Positions 56,492-64,000 of a DNA stretch of 64,000 bases are shown one piece after another (position 1 is the first letter of the stretch; each line of letters starts with the position of its first letter). The translations under genes were made by a program, and so were the position numbers. The notes under the pieces are model-generated. The model was not told the origin of the DNA. It ran no database searches and was given only the letters and a program-made list of their open reading frames with translations. The stretch is from Haliea sp963974125 (GTDB taxonomy: Bacteria > Pseudomonadota > Gammaproteobacteria > Pseudomonadales > Halieaceae), in assembly GCA_963974125.1 (NCBI GenBank), contig CAXBCH010000023.1, positions 5,967-69,966 of the forward strand. Reading direction: 5' to 3'.

Positions 56492-56971
56492 TCAGTAGAG
56501 GTAGTTGTCCGATTTGTACTCGTCGTGGCAGGCCTTGCAAGCCTGGCCCACGGCGCCGACCTGCTGGGCGATCGCGCCGCGGTCGCCACCGGCAACCGTG
56601 GACTGCAGGGTCGCGGCTTCCGCTGTCAGATCGTCAAACTTGCTGGCAAAGTCGTTCAGGTTTTCCCAGATCTCCGGCTGTGCCCGGGTGGTGCCTTGTT
56701 CCGAACCCTCGGGGAAACCCCGGAGGATGTTCAGTTTGCTGACTGCCGCCAAATCGTCGGCAAATTCCTGCATTTGCTCCTGGTTCCAGGGCATTTCCCC
56801 TTTTACCATGGCGCCGATGGGGCCGAAGTTGGCGCCCAGCAGGGCAAAGTAGGACTGGCGGTAGGACTGGTGGAACTCGTCCTCGTCCAGGTGGGACAGG
56901 GCCAGGGGCGAGATGGCCAGGGCCGCGGCCGCAGCCAGCATGGCCACGCGCTTGCGCAACGGGTTCGACAT
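56492..56971 (-). CDS. Cytochrome c-prime
   Basis: A 159-residue exported protein with a signal peptide ending near ISPLALSH. The mature part is a four-helix bundle with the haem attachment motif CKACHDEYKS near its C-terminus, the c-prime layout. These proteins bind NO or CO at a five-coordinate haem. Its stop lies 34 bases from the convergent cytochrome b561 stop. The start at 56971 (MSNPLRKR) is chosen over longer frames. Confidence 0.92.
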   Translation of the reverse strand: MSNPLRKRVAMLAAAAALAISPLALSHLDEDEFHQSYRQSYFALLGANFGPIGAMVKGEMPWNQEQMQEFADDLAAVSKLNILRGFPEGSEQGTTRAQPEIWENLNDFASKFDDLTAEAATLQSTVAGGDRGAIAQQVGAVGQACKACHDEYKSDNYLY

Positions 56972-57171
56972 GGAAAATCTCCTTGCTGTGGTTTGGATCC
57001 TGCATGTTGTTGGGCCGTGCGCCAGGGCAAGACTCACGGACCCCTTTAACTATACGGGATGGATACGGTTCTCGACCAATTTTTTGAACCTGCCTCGGGT
57101 TACGCCTGGGCGGCGTGGGGAATTGCCTCCGGGTGGGCTACCATTGCCCCCTTGACGACATGGGGTAGCAA

Positions 57172-58884
57172 ATGAGCGCGCAGCAGTGGGATTACAGTTT
57201 TGATGTGGTGGTGGTCGGATCCGGCAACGGCGGTCTGACCGCGGCGCTGTGCAGCCATGAAATGGGCACCCGCGATGTGCTGGTGGTGGAGAAATCCAAC
57301 CTCTATGGCGGCACCAGTTCCATCTCCGGTGGTGGGGTCTGGATCCCCTGCAACCGCTATGCCCGCGCTGCCGGCGCCGAAGACTCCATCGACAAGGCGC
57401 GCACCTACCTGCGCCAGCTGATCACCGAAGAGGAAGTGCCCGAATATCAGCTGGAGGCCTTTCTCGAGAACGGCCCGAAGATGGTCGACTTCCTGCACCA
57501 GCACACCCGCGTGCGCTACGTCACCCTGGAACACTATCCGGACTACTACACCAACCTCGACGGCGCCATGGTCGGCCATCGCTCCATGGAGCCGGAAACC
57601 TTTGCCGCCAGCGAACTGGGCGAGGAGTGGCGGCGCCTGCGCCGGACCCACCCGATGATGCACCTGGGCGGCCTGATCGGTATTACCCAGGTGGAGGCTG
57701 CCCTGCTGGTGGGCCAGCAGCCGGGCTGGTGGAAGACCGCCCTCAAGCTGGTGGCCAGCTACCTGACCGATATCCCCTGGCGCCTGCGCGACAAGTACCA
57801 CCGGCGCCTGGCCACGGGCTGCGCCGGCGTGGCGCGTTTGCGTGCGTCAATGCAGGACCGGGACATGCCCCTGTGGCTGAATACCGCCATGACCCGCGTG
57901 ATAGACGAGGACGGGGCGGTACTCGGTATCGAGGTCAAGCGCAATGGCGAGACTCTGCGCATCCAGGCCCGCAAGGGCGTGGTGCTGGCCGCGGGCGGCT
58001 TCGAACACAACCAGGCCATGCGCGAGCAGTACCTGCCCCAGCCCACCGACCATCGCTGGAGCGCGGGGACCCTGGACAATACCGGTGACGCCATCCTCGA
58101 GGGCCAGCGCCTGGGGGCGAAGATGCACCGGCTCAACGAGGCCTGGTGGTGCAACACCATTTCCGTGCCGGGGGAGGAGATTCCCCGCCTCAGCATCATG
58201 GAGAAGTCCTACCCGGGTTCGATCGTGGTCAACCCCGCCGGCGAGCGCTTCAGCAACGAATCCCAGAACTACATGGCGTTCCAGCAGGAGACCTTCGAGA
58301 AGCACAGCGAGGAGAATCCCTGCAACCCGAGCTGGCAGATATTCGACGCCAACTTCCGCGCCCGCTATTTCGTCGGCCCCCTCTACAACAGCACCTTCCG
58401 CCCGGACTGGGCGATACCCAGGCGCTACGAGGACGAGGGCTTCTTCGCCAGGGCGGACAGCATTGCCGAGCTGGCCCGCAAGATCGACGTCGACCCGGAC
58501 GGGCTGGCCGACACCGTGGCAAAGATGAACGAGTATGCCCGCACCGGCGTCGACCCGGACTGTCACCGCGGCGACTCGGCCTACGACCGCTACTACGGCG
58601 ATCCGCGGGTCACTCCCAATCCCTGCCTGGCGCCGATCGACAAGCCGCCGTACTACGCCATGAAAGTGGATCCGGGTGATTTCGGTACCCAGGGTGGCAT
58701 GGTCTGTAATGCCGACGCCCAGGTCCTGCGCGAGGATGGTTCCGTGATCCCGGGCCTGTACGCCATCGGCAACTGCAGCGCTCCTACCTTGCCCTGCTAC
58801 CCGGGTCCGGGCTCCACCCTGGGGCCGGCGATGACCTTCGCCTACCAGGCGGCCAAGGCGATTACCGGGTATCGGGAACCGTAG
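57172..58884 (+). CDS. KstD-like FAD-dependent oxidoreductase
   Basis: A 570-residue flavoprotein of the fumarate reductase / 3-ketosteroid 1-dehydrogenase family. The FAD motif DVVVVGSGNGGLTAALCSHE lies at residues 11-30, and the C-terminal FAD block is YPGPGSTLGPAMTFAYQAAK. The early YGGTSSISGGGVWIP is typical of KstD-type enzymes. It may desaturate steroid-like or other polycyclic ketones; the substrate is not proved. The ATG at 57172 follows GGGGTAGC. Confidence 0.85.
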   Translation: MSAQQWDYSFDVVVVGSGNGGLTAALCSHEMGTRDVLVVEKSNLYGGTSSISGGGVWIPCNRYARAAGAEDSIDKARTYLRQLITEEEVPEYQLEAFLENGPKMVDFLHQHTRVRYVTLEHYPDYYTNLDGAMVGHRSMEPETFAASELGEEWRRLRRTHPMMHLGGLIGITQVEAALLVGQQPGWWKTALKLVASYLTDIPWRLRDKYHRRLATGCAGVARLRASMQDRDMPLWLNTAMTRVIDEDGAVLGIEVKRNGETLRIQARKGVVLAAGGFEHNQAMREQYLPQPTDHRWSAGTLDNTGDAILEGQRLGAKMHRLNEAWWCNTISVPGEEIPRLSIMEKSYPGSIVVNPAGERFSNESQNYMAFQQETFEKHSEENPCNPSWQIFDANFRARYFVGPLYNSTFRPDWAIPRRYEDEGFFARADSIAELARKIDVDPDGLADTVAKMNEYARTGVDPDCHRGDSAYDRYYGDPRVTPNPCLAPIDKPPYYAMKVDPGDFGTQGGMVCNADAQVLREDGSVIPGLYAIGNCSAPTLPCYPGPGSTLGPAMTFAYQAAKAITGYREP

Positions 58885-58887
58885 CGC

Positions 58888-59493
58888 TCAGGCCGCCAGC
58901 CAGCCCAGGGCAAATACCAGCGTGGCGCTGGCGGTGCCCCAGGAGCCCAGCACCCGCAGGGCGACCCGCTGCCAGTGGCGCCGGGCCCGTTCACTGAGGT
59001 CTGCAAGCAACAGCAGGCAGGTGAAGGCGCCGAGGCCGGTTCCCAGCAGCGAGGCGGCGGCGGGCCCCGGCGCCAGATCCCCGGGGGCGGAATCCAGTCC
59101 CAGCAGCAGGCCGACACCGGCTCCCGCGGCGTAGAACAGCGGCAGCGGTGGGCGCCACTGCAACACGACCAGCAGCCCTGCAAGCACCGATGCCAGTAGC
59201 AGCGCCGGTTCCAGCTTGAACTCCGAGCCGTTTCCCAGCCCCGCCAATACCAGGCCCAGTGCCAACGCCGGCAGGAAACCCAGGTGGCAGCGACGTATTG
59301 CTTCCAGGCCATTCTGGCCCGCCATCAGGGCCAGCAGCACCAGTGCCAGGGCGTGCGCTGGCACCAGTAGCGGATGCAGAATGCCGCCGTAGAATTCCCC
59401 TATGCCCTGCATTGGGCTGTGGGCCAGGGCGATGGTCGGCAGGCAGAGCAGGGCGCCAGCGCCAACCCCCCGGGCCATGAAAGGCAGTCTCAA
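58888..59493 (-). CDS. HupE/UreJ-family protein, divergent paralogue
   Basis: A 201-residue protein with a signal sequence and about six helices. It opens HSPMQGIGEFYGGILHPLLV; the family HPxxGxDH motif has become HPLLVPAH, losing the Gly and Asp. Metal transport function is therefore doubtful. It overlaps the canonical paralogue by 4 bases on the same strand (shared ATGA-type overlap), so the two probably act together or one is decaying. Confidence 0.82.
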   Translation of the reverse strand: MRLPFMARGVGAGALLCLPTIALAHSPMQGIGEFYGGILHPLLVPAHALALVLLALMAGQNGLEAIRRCHLGFLPALALGLVLAGLGNGSEFKLEPALLLASVLAGLLVVLQWRPPLPLFYAAGAGVGLLLGLDSAPGDLAPGPAAASLLGTGLGAFTCLLLLADLSERARRHWQRVALRVLGSWGTASATLVFALGWLAA

Positions 59494-60077
59494 ATGGCGT
59501 TGCCCAGGAATACCATCCCCCCCAGGGCAATCACAGCGCCGCCGGCGCGCACTGCAATTCTGCCGAGTGGCCAGCGTACCAGCAGCCCGAAACCGATTCC
59601 CGCCAGGTGCAGCAGGCCAGTGGCGATGACAAAGCCCAGGCTATAGGCCAGGGGGCTGGCGGCCTCGGGCAGTTCCGTGCCGTGAGCGTGGCCGTGGAAA
59701 ATGGCGAAAGTGGCGACGATCACTCCCGCCAGCCACAGGGGCGGCCGCGCGGCGAGCACGATCATGGCACCCAGAACCAATGCCGACAGGGCGATGCCGA
59801 TTTCCACGCTGGGCACAGGAACGCCAGCGAGCCCCAGGGCGCCGCCGAAGGCCATCACCAGGGGAAACACGACTGGCAGCAGCCACAGCGCGGGATTGCC
59901 CAGGAATGCGCCCCAGAGCCCCACGGCGACCATGGCAGCCACGTGATCCCAGCCCAGCACCGGGTGCAGCAGGCCACTGACAAAACCGCCGCCAATCTCC
60001 GCGGCCGAGTGCGCCTGGGCATTGCCTGCCAGCAGCAGGCCGAGTCCGGCGACCCAAAAAAGTCTGTTCATCGGCAT
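59490..60077 (-). CDS. hupE: HupE/UreJ-family nickel/cobalt permease
   Basis: A 195-residue protein with a signal sequence ending near GNAQAHS and six helices. It keeps the metal motif HPVLGWDHVAAMVAVGLWG and the later FAIFHGHAHGTEL, the two HupE/UreJ signatures. These proteins import nickel or cobalt for hydrogenase or urease. Neither enzyme is in the window, so its client is unknown. It is the first gene of the leftward pair. Confidence 0.9.
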   Translation of the reverse strand: MPMNRLFWVAGLGLLLAGNAQAHSAAEIGGGFVSGLLHPVLGWDHVAAMVAVGLWGAFLGNPALWLLPVVFPLVMAFGGALGLAGVPVPSVEIGIALSALVLGAMIVLAARPPLWLAGVIVATFAIFHGHAHGTELPEAASPLAYSLGFVIATGLLHLAGIGFGLLVRWPLGRIAVRAGGAVIALGGMVFLGNAI

Positions 60078-60324
60078 TGTTGTTTCCTCTTGAATCCGGA
60101 GCCGCAGGATAGCCTGCCTGGCAGTTGTGGTGGAAGGCCTCCTGCGGTGCCAGCGGCCGGGATGTTTGCCCGTGGCGTGTTTCGGGTTTACTGTACTGAC
60201 CCAACGCAGCGCAATGGGAGCTTGCCCAGCCGTTACAGGCGGAAAGTATTGCTGTCATAACGAGTAGACGATGGGGGCTACCCGCGCATTTGTCGACTCA
60301 TTCGAACCGAAGAGGATCCAACGC

Positions 60325-61500
60325 ATGTCTGATTCCCGTGAGCTTGGCATTATTGTCTACGGCGCGACCGGTTACACCGGGCGCCTGGTCTGCGAATATC
60401 TCAACGGGCAATACGGTGTGAAGGGCACCGTCAACTGGGCCATGGCCGGGCGCAGCAAGGAAAAACTCATTGCAGTGCGCGACGAACTGGGCATCCCGGA
60501 AGACATTCCGCTGGTGATTGCCGATGCCGACAACGCCGATTCCGTGCGCGAGATGGTCGCCCGTACCAGGGTGCTCATCACCACGGTTGGCCCCTATCAG
60601 CTCTACGGTTCAGACCTGGTGGCTGCCTGCGCCAGCGCCGGTACCGACTATGTGGATCTGTGCGGTGAGCCGGCCTGGATGCACGAGATGATTGCCGCCC
60701 ACGGTGACGCCGCCAAGGCCAGCGGCGCGCGCATCGTGTTTTCCTGTGGCTTTGATTCCATCCCCTTTGATCTCGGTGTCTGGTTCCTGCAGCAGGCCGC
60801 ACAGGAAAGGTTCGGGGCACCGATGCCGCGAGTGAAAGGGCGGGTGCGGGTAATGAAAGGCACGTTCTCCGGGGGCACTCTGGCAAGCTTCAAGGCCACC
60901 ATGGCAGCCGCCGCCAAGCAGCCGGAAATGGTCAAGCTGCTGATGGACCCGTTTGCCCTCACCGAGGGACATGCCGGTGTCGAACAACCCTCCGGCATGG
61001 CGCCTGTGTATGAAGAAGAGTTGCAAAGCTGGTCGGCGCCTTTTGTCATGGCCACCATCAATACCAAGAACATCCACCGCTCCAACTTCCTGCTGGGCCA
61101 CCTGTACGGGAAGGATTTTGTCTACGACGAAATGCTGCTGACCGGCCCGGGCCAGCAGGGCGAAAAGATGGCACTCGCGGTTGCCGAGGACAAGTCCATG
61201 GCCGAGGACCCGCGCCAGCCAGGCGAGGGCCCGTCGAAGGAAGAACGCGACGCCGGTCACTACGATGTGTTGTTTGTGGGTTCCAACCCACAAGGACAAA
61301 CCATCAAGGCCAGTGTCAAAGGCGACAAGGATCCGGGCTACGGTTCAACCTCCAAGATGATCGCCGAGAGCGCCGTGTGCCTCTTGCAACATCGCGGCAA
61401 CGTGCCCGGCGGTATCTATACCCCCGCACCGGCGATGGGCGGCCTGCTGGTGGAGCGTCTGCAGAAAAACGCCGGTTTGACGTTCCAGCTGGAAGACTGA
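60325..61500 (+). CDS. Saccharopine dehydrogenase-like reductase (trans-acting enoyl reductase type)
   Basis: A 391-residue protein. The Rossmann motif IIVYGATGYTGRLVCEYL opens it, followed by WAMAGRSKEKL and TTVGPYQLYGSDLVAACASA, the blocks of the saccharopine dehydrogenase NADP-binding family. The middle (RVKGRVRVMKGTFSGGTLAS) and CGFDSIPFDLGVWFLQ match the trans-acting enoyl reductase branch known from mycobacterial lipid synthesis, but this branch is also widespread and mostly unstudied. AGAGGATCC precedes the ATG at 60325. The substrate is unknown. Confidence 0.82.
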   Translation: MSDSRELGIIVYGATGYTGRLVCEYLNGQYGVKGTVNWAMAGRSKEKLIAVRDELGIPEDIPLVIADADNADSVREMVARTRVLITTVGPYQLYGSDLVAACASAGTDYVDLCGEPAWMHEMIAAHGDAAKASGARIVFSCGFDSIPFDLGVWFLQQAAQERFGAPMPRVKGRVRVMKGTFSGGTLASFKATMAAAAKQPEMVKLLMDPFALTEGHAGVEQPSGMAPVYEEELQSWSAPFVMATINTKNIHRSNFLLGHLYGKDFVYDEMLLTGPGQQGEKMALAVAEDKSMAEDPRQPGEGPSKEERDAGHYDVLFVGSNPQGQTIKASVKGDKDPGYGSTSKMIAESAVCLLQHRGNVPGGIYTPAPAMGGLLVERLQKNAGLTFQLED

Positions 61501-61542
61501 GCCAGCGATTTTCGCGTCCGTGGCTGGAGGAGTGCCGACAAC

Positions 61543-62367
61543 ATGATTCGCCTGGGCCGACTCCGCCATATTGGGTTGCGGACCCGTGCGGCGATTGACG
61601 CCCGCATGCACCCGCCCGGGGGCGAACCGGCCTGCAATATTTGCGGCTGCAAACTGCGCGGAGAGGAGGCGCTGTGGTCGCAACGCGAAGTGCCCAGTTG
61701 CCACGTCTGCAAATCCACCTTGCGATTTCGCTCGTTGATGGCCGCCTTGCAGCTCCGACTGCATGATCGTCCCGAAGTCGCCCTGGCAGGCGTTGCCCCC
61801 GACAAGGGAATTACCGGCCTGGGGATGAGTGACGCGTCCGTATATTCATATTGGCTGGAGCGGAAGTTCTCCTACCGTAACACTTTCTTCCACACCCGCC
61901 CCTATCTCGATATCCGCAACCCGGGATCACACTATCTGGCAGCAAATGACTTTGTGATCAGCTCCGACGTACTCGAGCATGTGAACGCCCCGCTGGATCG
62001 CGTATTCGCCAATTTGCACGCCCTGCTGCGCCCGGGTGGAGCCCTGGTTTTTACCGTCCCATACACCCTGGATGGGCAAACCACCGAACACTTCCCTGGC
62101 CTTCATGACTTCGAGATCATTGGCAGGAAAAGCAGCCGCCAGTTAATCAATCGAGACAAGGACGGTCGCGAGACCGTCTACAGTGATTTGTGCTTTCATG
62201 GCGGCGACGGAGCAACCCTGGAATTGCGGATATTCTCGCTGCCGGATTTGCTGTCCCACTTGCAGCGGGCAGGGTTCAAGGATGTCAGGATACATTCGCA
62301 AGACTACCCTGAGTGGGGTATTGTTCATGCAGACAAGTTAGGCGCGCCTATTTCCGCGATCGCCTGA
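61543..62367 (+). CDS. Class I SAM-dependent methyltransferase-like protein with a Cys4 site
   Basis: A 274-residue protein. Residues about 31-57 hold two CxxC pairs (CNICGCKLRG, SCHVCKSTLRF), a probable zinc site. The later block SSDVLEHVNAPLDRVFANLH followed by LLRPGGALVFTVPY matches the post-motif II region of class I methyltransferases. The first glycine-rich motif is weak. The substrate is unknown; a role in sugar or lipid modification would be guesswork. Confidence 0.75.
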   Translation: MIRLGRLRHIGLRTRAAIDARMHPPGGEPACNICGCKLRGEEALWSQREVPSCHVCKSTLRFRSLMAALQLRLHDRPEVALAGVAPDKGITGLGMSDASVYSYWLERKFSYRNTFFHTRPYLDIRNPGSHYLAANDFVISSDVLEHVNAPLDRVFANLHALLRPGGALVFTVPYTLDGQTTEHFPGLHDFEIIGRKSSRQLINRDKDGRETVYSDLCFHGGDGATLELRIFSLPDLLSHLQRAGFKDVRIHSQDYPEWGIVHADKLGAPISAIA

Positions 62368-62710
62368 TGTTGCCTTCCGGCCCAGCGCGGAACCGGAACA
62401 GACTGGAACACTGTCGAACAACCTGGAATTGGACGCCGCCAGGACATTAACTCACGAACGCCTGGAGAAACTATCGAGACCGGGTTCCAGCCACAGGCTC
62501 GCGTTCCCCTGAATTGATTGATGGCATGGGGTACTTCTTCTGTATGTCACGCAATGCGAAATAGCGCACATGTTCCTTCTCGTGCGCTAGTGGAAGAGTA
62601 TGTAGCATGTTTTGGGCCGCTTTCGACCCTGAGCGGAAGCTTGTTTGACATGTGGCAGGCGCACTTCTAACCTTATCTACAAATTATTTTCAGGCGACGG
62701 GGAGGCAGTG
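62368..62710. other. Gene-free gap with one weak inverted repeat
   Basis: No convincing open reading frame on either strand. One short inverted repeat, CCGCT-N10-AGCGG, lies near 62618-62637. The DNA is less GC-rich than its neighbours, and no promoter or terminator stands out. Confidence 0.5.
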
Positions 62711-63052
62711 ATGGGAAAAAGCATCACGTCTGTAACTGCGACTGTCATTGTTTGTGTCCTATCTGCGTGCGGCGAGGGTGGAAAGTGGGTTGAGGCCCCC
62801 GACACCCTTTCCATGTACGAGCGCATGGACAGAGCTAGACAGATGGAGGAGCAGATAGCGGCGAATGAGAGACCGAATGCAGAAGGTCGCACTTGCCCCG
62901 AGTTACTTGGCCAGATGCGAGAACATATTGCGGACGCGAAACCTGACAACATTATGTTCCAGCAAATGGTACGCAATTGCGGAAACATCGGAATGCAATT
63001 CGGCGCCGAGGTTCGATGCCAAGCCGGCCGGCTGCAGGTGAAGTGTGAATGA
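62711..63052 (+). CDS. Hypothetical small lipoprotein
   Basis: A 113-residue predicted lipoprotein: MGKSITSVTATVIVCVLSAC ends in the lipobox LSAC. The mature part is hydrophilic, with a CPELLGQMREHIAD segment and four cysteines (CPEL, NCG, RCQA, KCE) that could form two disulfides. GGGGAGG precedes the ATG closely. I do not recognise the family. The next small frame starts in its stop codon. Confidence 0.7.
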   Translation: MGKSITSVTATVIVCVLSACGEGGKWVEAPDTLSMYERMDRARQMEEQIAANERPNAEGRTCPELLGQMREHIADAKPDNIMFQQMVRNCGNIGMQFGAEVRCQAGRLQVKCE

Positions 63053-63222
63053 TGACCAGTGGGCTAGTGGCATGTACAGCAAGAGTCGTCTCAATGATGT
63101 CCGGATTTGTTATCGCAGGCTCGACGTTCGCACAAGAGCCTGAAATCAGCAATGCACGCGTTCGTCTGGGGAAGGAAAGCAGCCATGTTCAATCGCGATT
63201 ACCACGCCGGCAGGAACAATGA
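63049..63222 (+). CDS. Possible 57-residue secreted small protein or gene remnant
   Basis: A short frame starting ATGA over the upstream lipoprotein stop. It reads MMTSGLVACTARVVSMMSGF, then VIAGSTFAQEPEISNARVRL; the AGSTFAQE part looks like a signal-peptide cleavage site. The tail is basic and ends abruptly. It overlaps the start of the next gene, so it may be a truncated gene. Confidence 0.35.
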   Translation: MMTSGLVACTARVVSMMSGFVIAGSTFAQEPEISNARVRLGKESSHVQSRLPRRQEQ

Positions 63223-63622
63223 CCCCGTGCACGGGAACATGTATTCCACCTCCTACGCCCTTGGGCAGATGGAGCGCCAGGCCGAACAGGACCGCCTCGC
63301 CGGCAGTCAGGGAAGCAACCAGTACGCTTGGCAAATACTGATCGTCGGCGCCCTGCTTGGTGGCGCCGCCTTCGGTGTGCACCTGATGGGCTGGCTGGTT
63401 CTCCCCTTCTGGGCCTGGTTCATCATCTGGGTCGTGGCGACCCACCTGGCCTACAGCGGCCTCGAACGACTGTCCGGCACCGTCCGCGGCACCCTCATGG
63501 GCTTGCTCACCGGCGCCGTCGCGACAATCCTCGCTGCCTTCGAGCTCGACCTCTGGTGGACCGCCGGCACCGGCCTTGCCACCGCAATGATCGTGTATCT
63601 GCTGTTTCGCCGCATGGACTGA
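63185..63622 (+). CDS. Hypothetical membrane protein, three helices
   Basis: A 145-residue protein with three to four hydrophobic segments (WQILIVGALLGGAAFGVHLM, LVLPFWAWFIIWVVATHLAY, GTLMGLLTGAVATILAAF and the C-terminal AMIVYLLF). The N-terminus is polar and rich in Asn, His and Gln. GGGGAAGGAAAGC precedes the ATG at 63185. I do not recognise the family. Confidence 0.65.
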   Translation: MFNRDYHAGRNNDPVHGNMYSTSYALGQMERQAEQDRLAGSQGSNQYAWQILIVGALLGGAAFGVHLMGWLVLPFWAWFIIWVVATHLAYSGLERLSGTVRGTLMGLLTGAVATILAAFELDLWWTAGTGLATAMIVYLLFRRMD

Positions 63623-63714
63623 TCCAACGCGCGGGCAACCGCGACCGTGCTGTCAGCTAACTGAACTATCGCCGGAGCTCGCGGGCCTCACAACGAGATC
63701 CCGGCTGCCGGATA

Positions 63715-63819
63715 CGGGCGCTCGCCGCCCAGGAGCGCGACAAGGTGGAACGCCTGTGCGGCTACATAAGCCAGCCGCCGGTGGCCGAACCGTTTCGCAA
63801 CCGCTCAGAATCTACTTGA
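63715..63819 (+). pseudogene. Remnant of an IS91-family-type (Y2) transposase
   Basis: The frame starting CGGGCGCTC reads AAQERDKVERLCGYISQPPV followed by AEPFRNRSEST and a stop. The segment ERDKVERLCxYxxxPPVA matches the C-terminal part of Y2/IS801-IS1294-type transposases (usual form RLCRYxxRPPxA). Only about 35 codons remain, with no start, so it is a dead fragment. Confidence 0.6.
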
Positions 63820-64000
63820 CTCTGCAGGCAAAGTGGCCGGCCGGTATTGGCTGCGGATTCAATCGGTCGAAATTACTGCCTGATTTAGTCCGCTCTGAGG
63901 TGTTACCTGGCACGGAATAACCTCCGGTGTTATGTCCGTTACTTTCCGAAAGGTCGCGGTTGAGGATTCGAAAATCCATTCCAAATGCGGTACCTTCGTC
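63820..64000. other. Gene-free DNA at the window end
   Basis: No frame longer than about 40 codons with a plausible start is visible on either strand. Together with the transposase remnant this looks like decayed mobile-element DNA, and GC content falls here. Confidence 0.45.

Overview
The window looks like a high-GC chromosomal segment of a marine-type gammaproteobacterium. The synteny ygfZ / sdhE-ygfX, nadB, rpoE-rseABC-mucD-lepA-lepB-DUF4845-rnc-era-recO-acpS and cysM-relA-mazG is gammaproteobacterial. The added coenzyme F420 genes, PQQ dehydrogenase, P450 and Fnr/cbb3 oxidase suggest the OM60/NOR5 (Halieaceae) neighbourhood, but that placement is inference from gene content only.

Region by region. 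1-3.2 kb: a cbb3 oxidase operon read leftwards (Yip1-like gene, ccoN, ccoO, ccoQ, ccoP cut by the window edge), preceded by a perfect Fnr/Anr box at class II spacing. 3.2-8.8 kb: an Fnr/Anr regulator, a LuxR-type regulator and a giant DUF1631-GGDEF-EAL protein, all leftwards. 8.8-11.6 kb: an SDR gene and a PQQ dehydrogenase. 11.8-18.0 kb: a translationally coupled F420 cluster, npdG-cofE-cofD-cofCGH, with ung as the last gene; the fourth gene is one 1056-codon reading frame joining CofC to CofG and CofH. 18-22.6 kb: ygfZ, sdhE-ygfX, a YqaA-like protein, a lipoprotein, a cytochrome P450 and a Ddn-type deazaflavin-dependent nitroreductase. 22.7-28.8 kb: nadB and the sigma-E envelope stress operon. 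28.9-39.5 kb: housekeeping genes from lepA to adk. 39.7-42.6 kb: a histone H1/AlgP-like gene, its bidirectional terminator, and an intact group IIC intron inserted just after that terminator. 42.6-47.2 kb: mobA, tsaB, uppP, an M18 aminopeptidase and trpS. 47.2-47.5 kb: a pair of inverted hairpin elements with conserved loops and diverged stems. 47.5-51.1 kb: a TonB receptor overlapping a truncated globin gene, and phospholipase A. 51.3-58.9 kb: purC, two small conserved genes, a secreted M20 hydrolase with a NUDIX gene, cytochrome b561, cytochrome c-prime and a KstD-like flavoprotein. 58.9-64 kb: two HupE/UreJ paralogues, a saccharopine-dehydrogenase-like reductase, a methyltransferase, small lipoprotein and membrane genes, and a transposase remnant.

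How it fits together. The F420 cluster contains a recognisable gene for every core step: CofG/CofH for the Fo chromophore, CofC for the activated phospho-acid, CofD for its transfer, CofE for glutamylation and NpdG to reduce F420 with NADPH. The Ddn-type protein 4 kb downstream is the most obvious user. The Fnr gene and the Fnr site upstream of the oxidase form a plausible local oxygen-response circuit. The CofC-CofG-CofH fusion and the inverted hairpin pair are the two things I would look at first.
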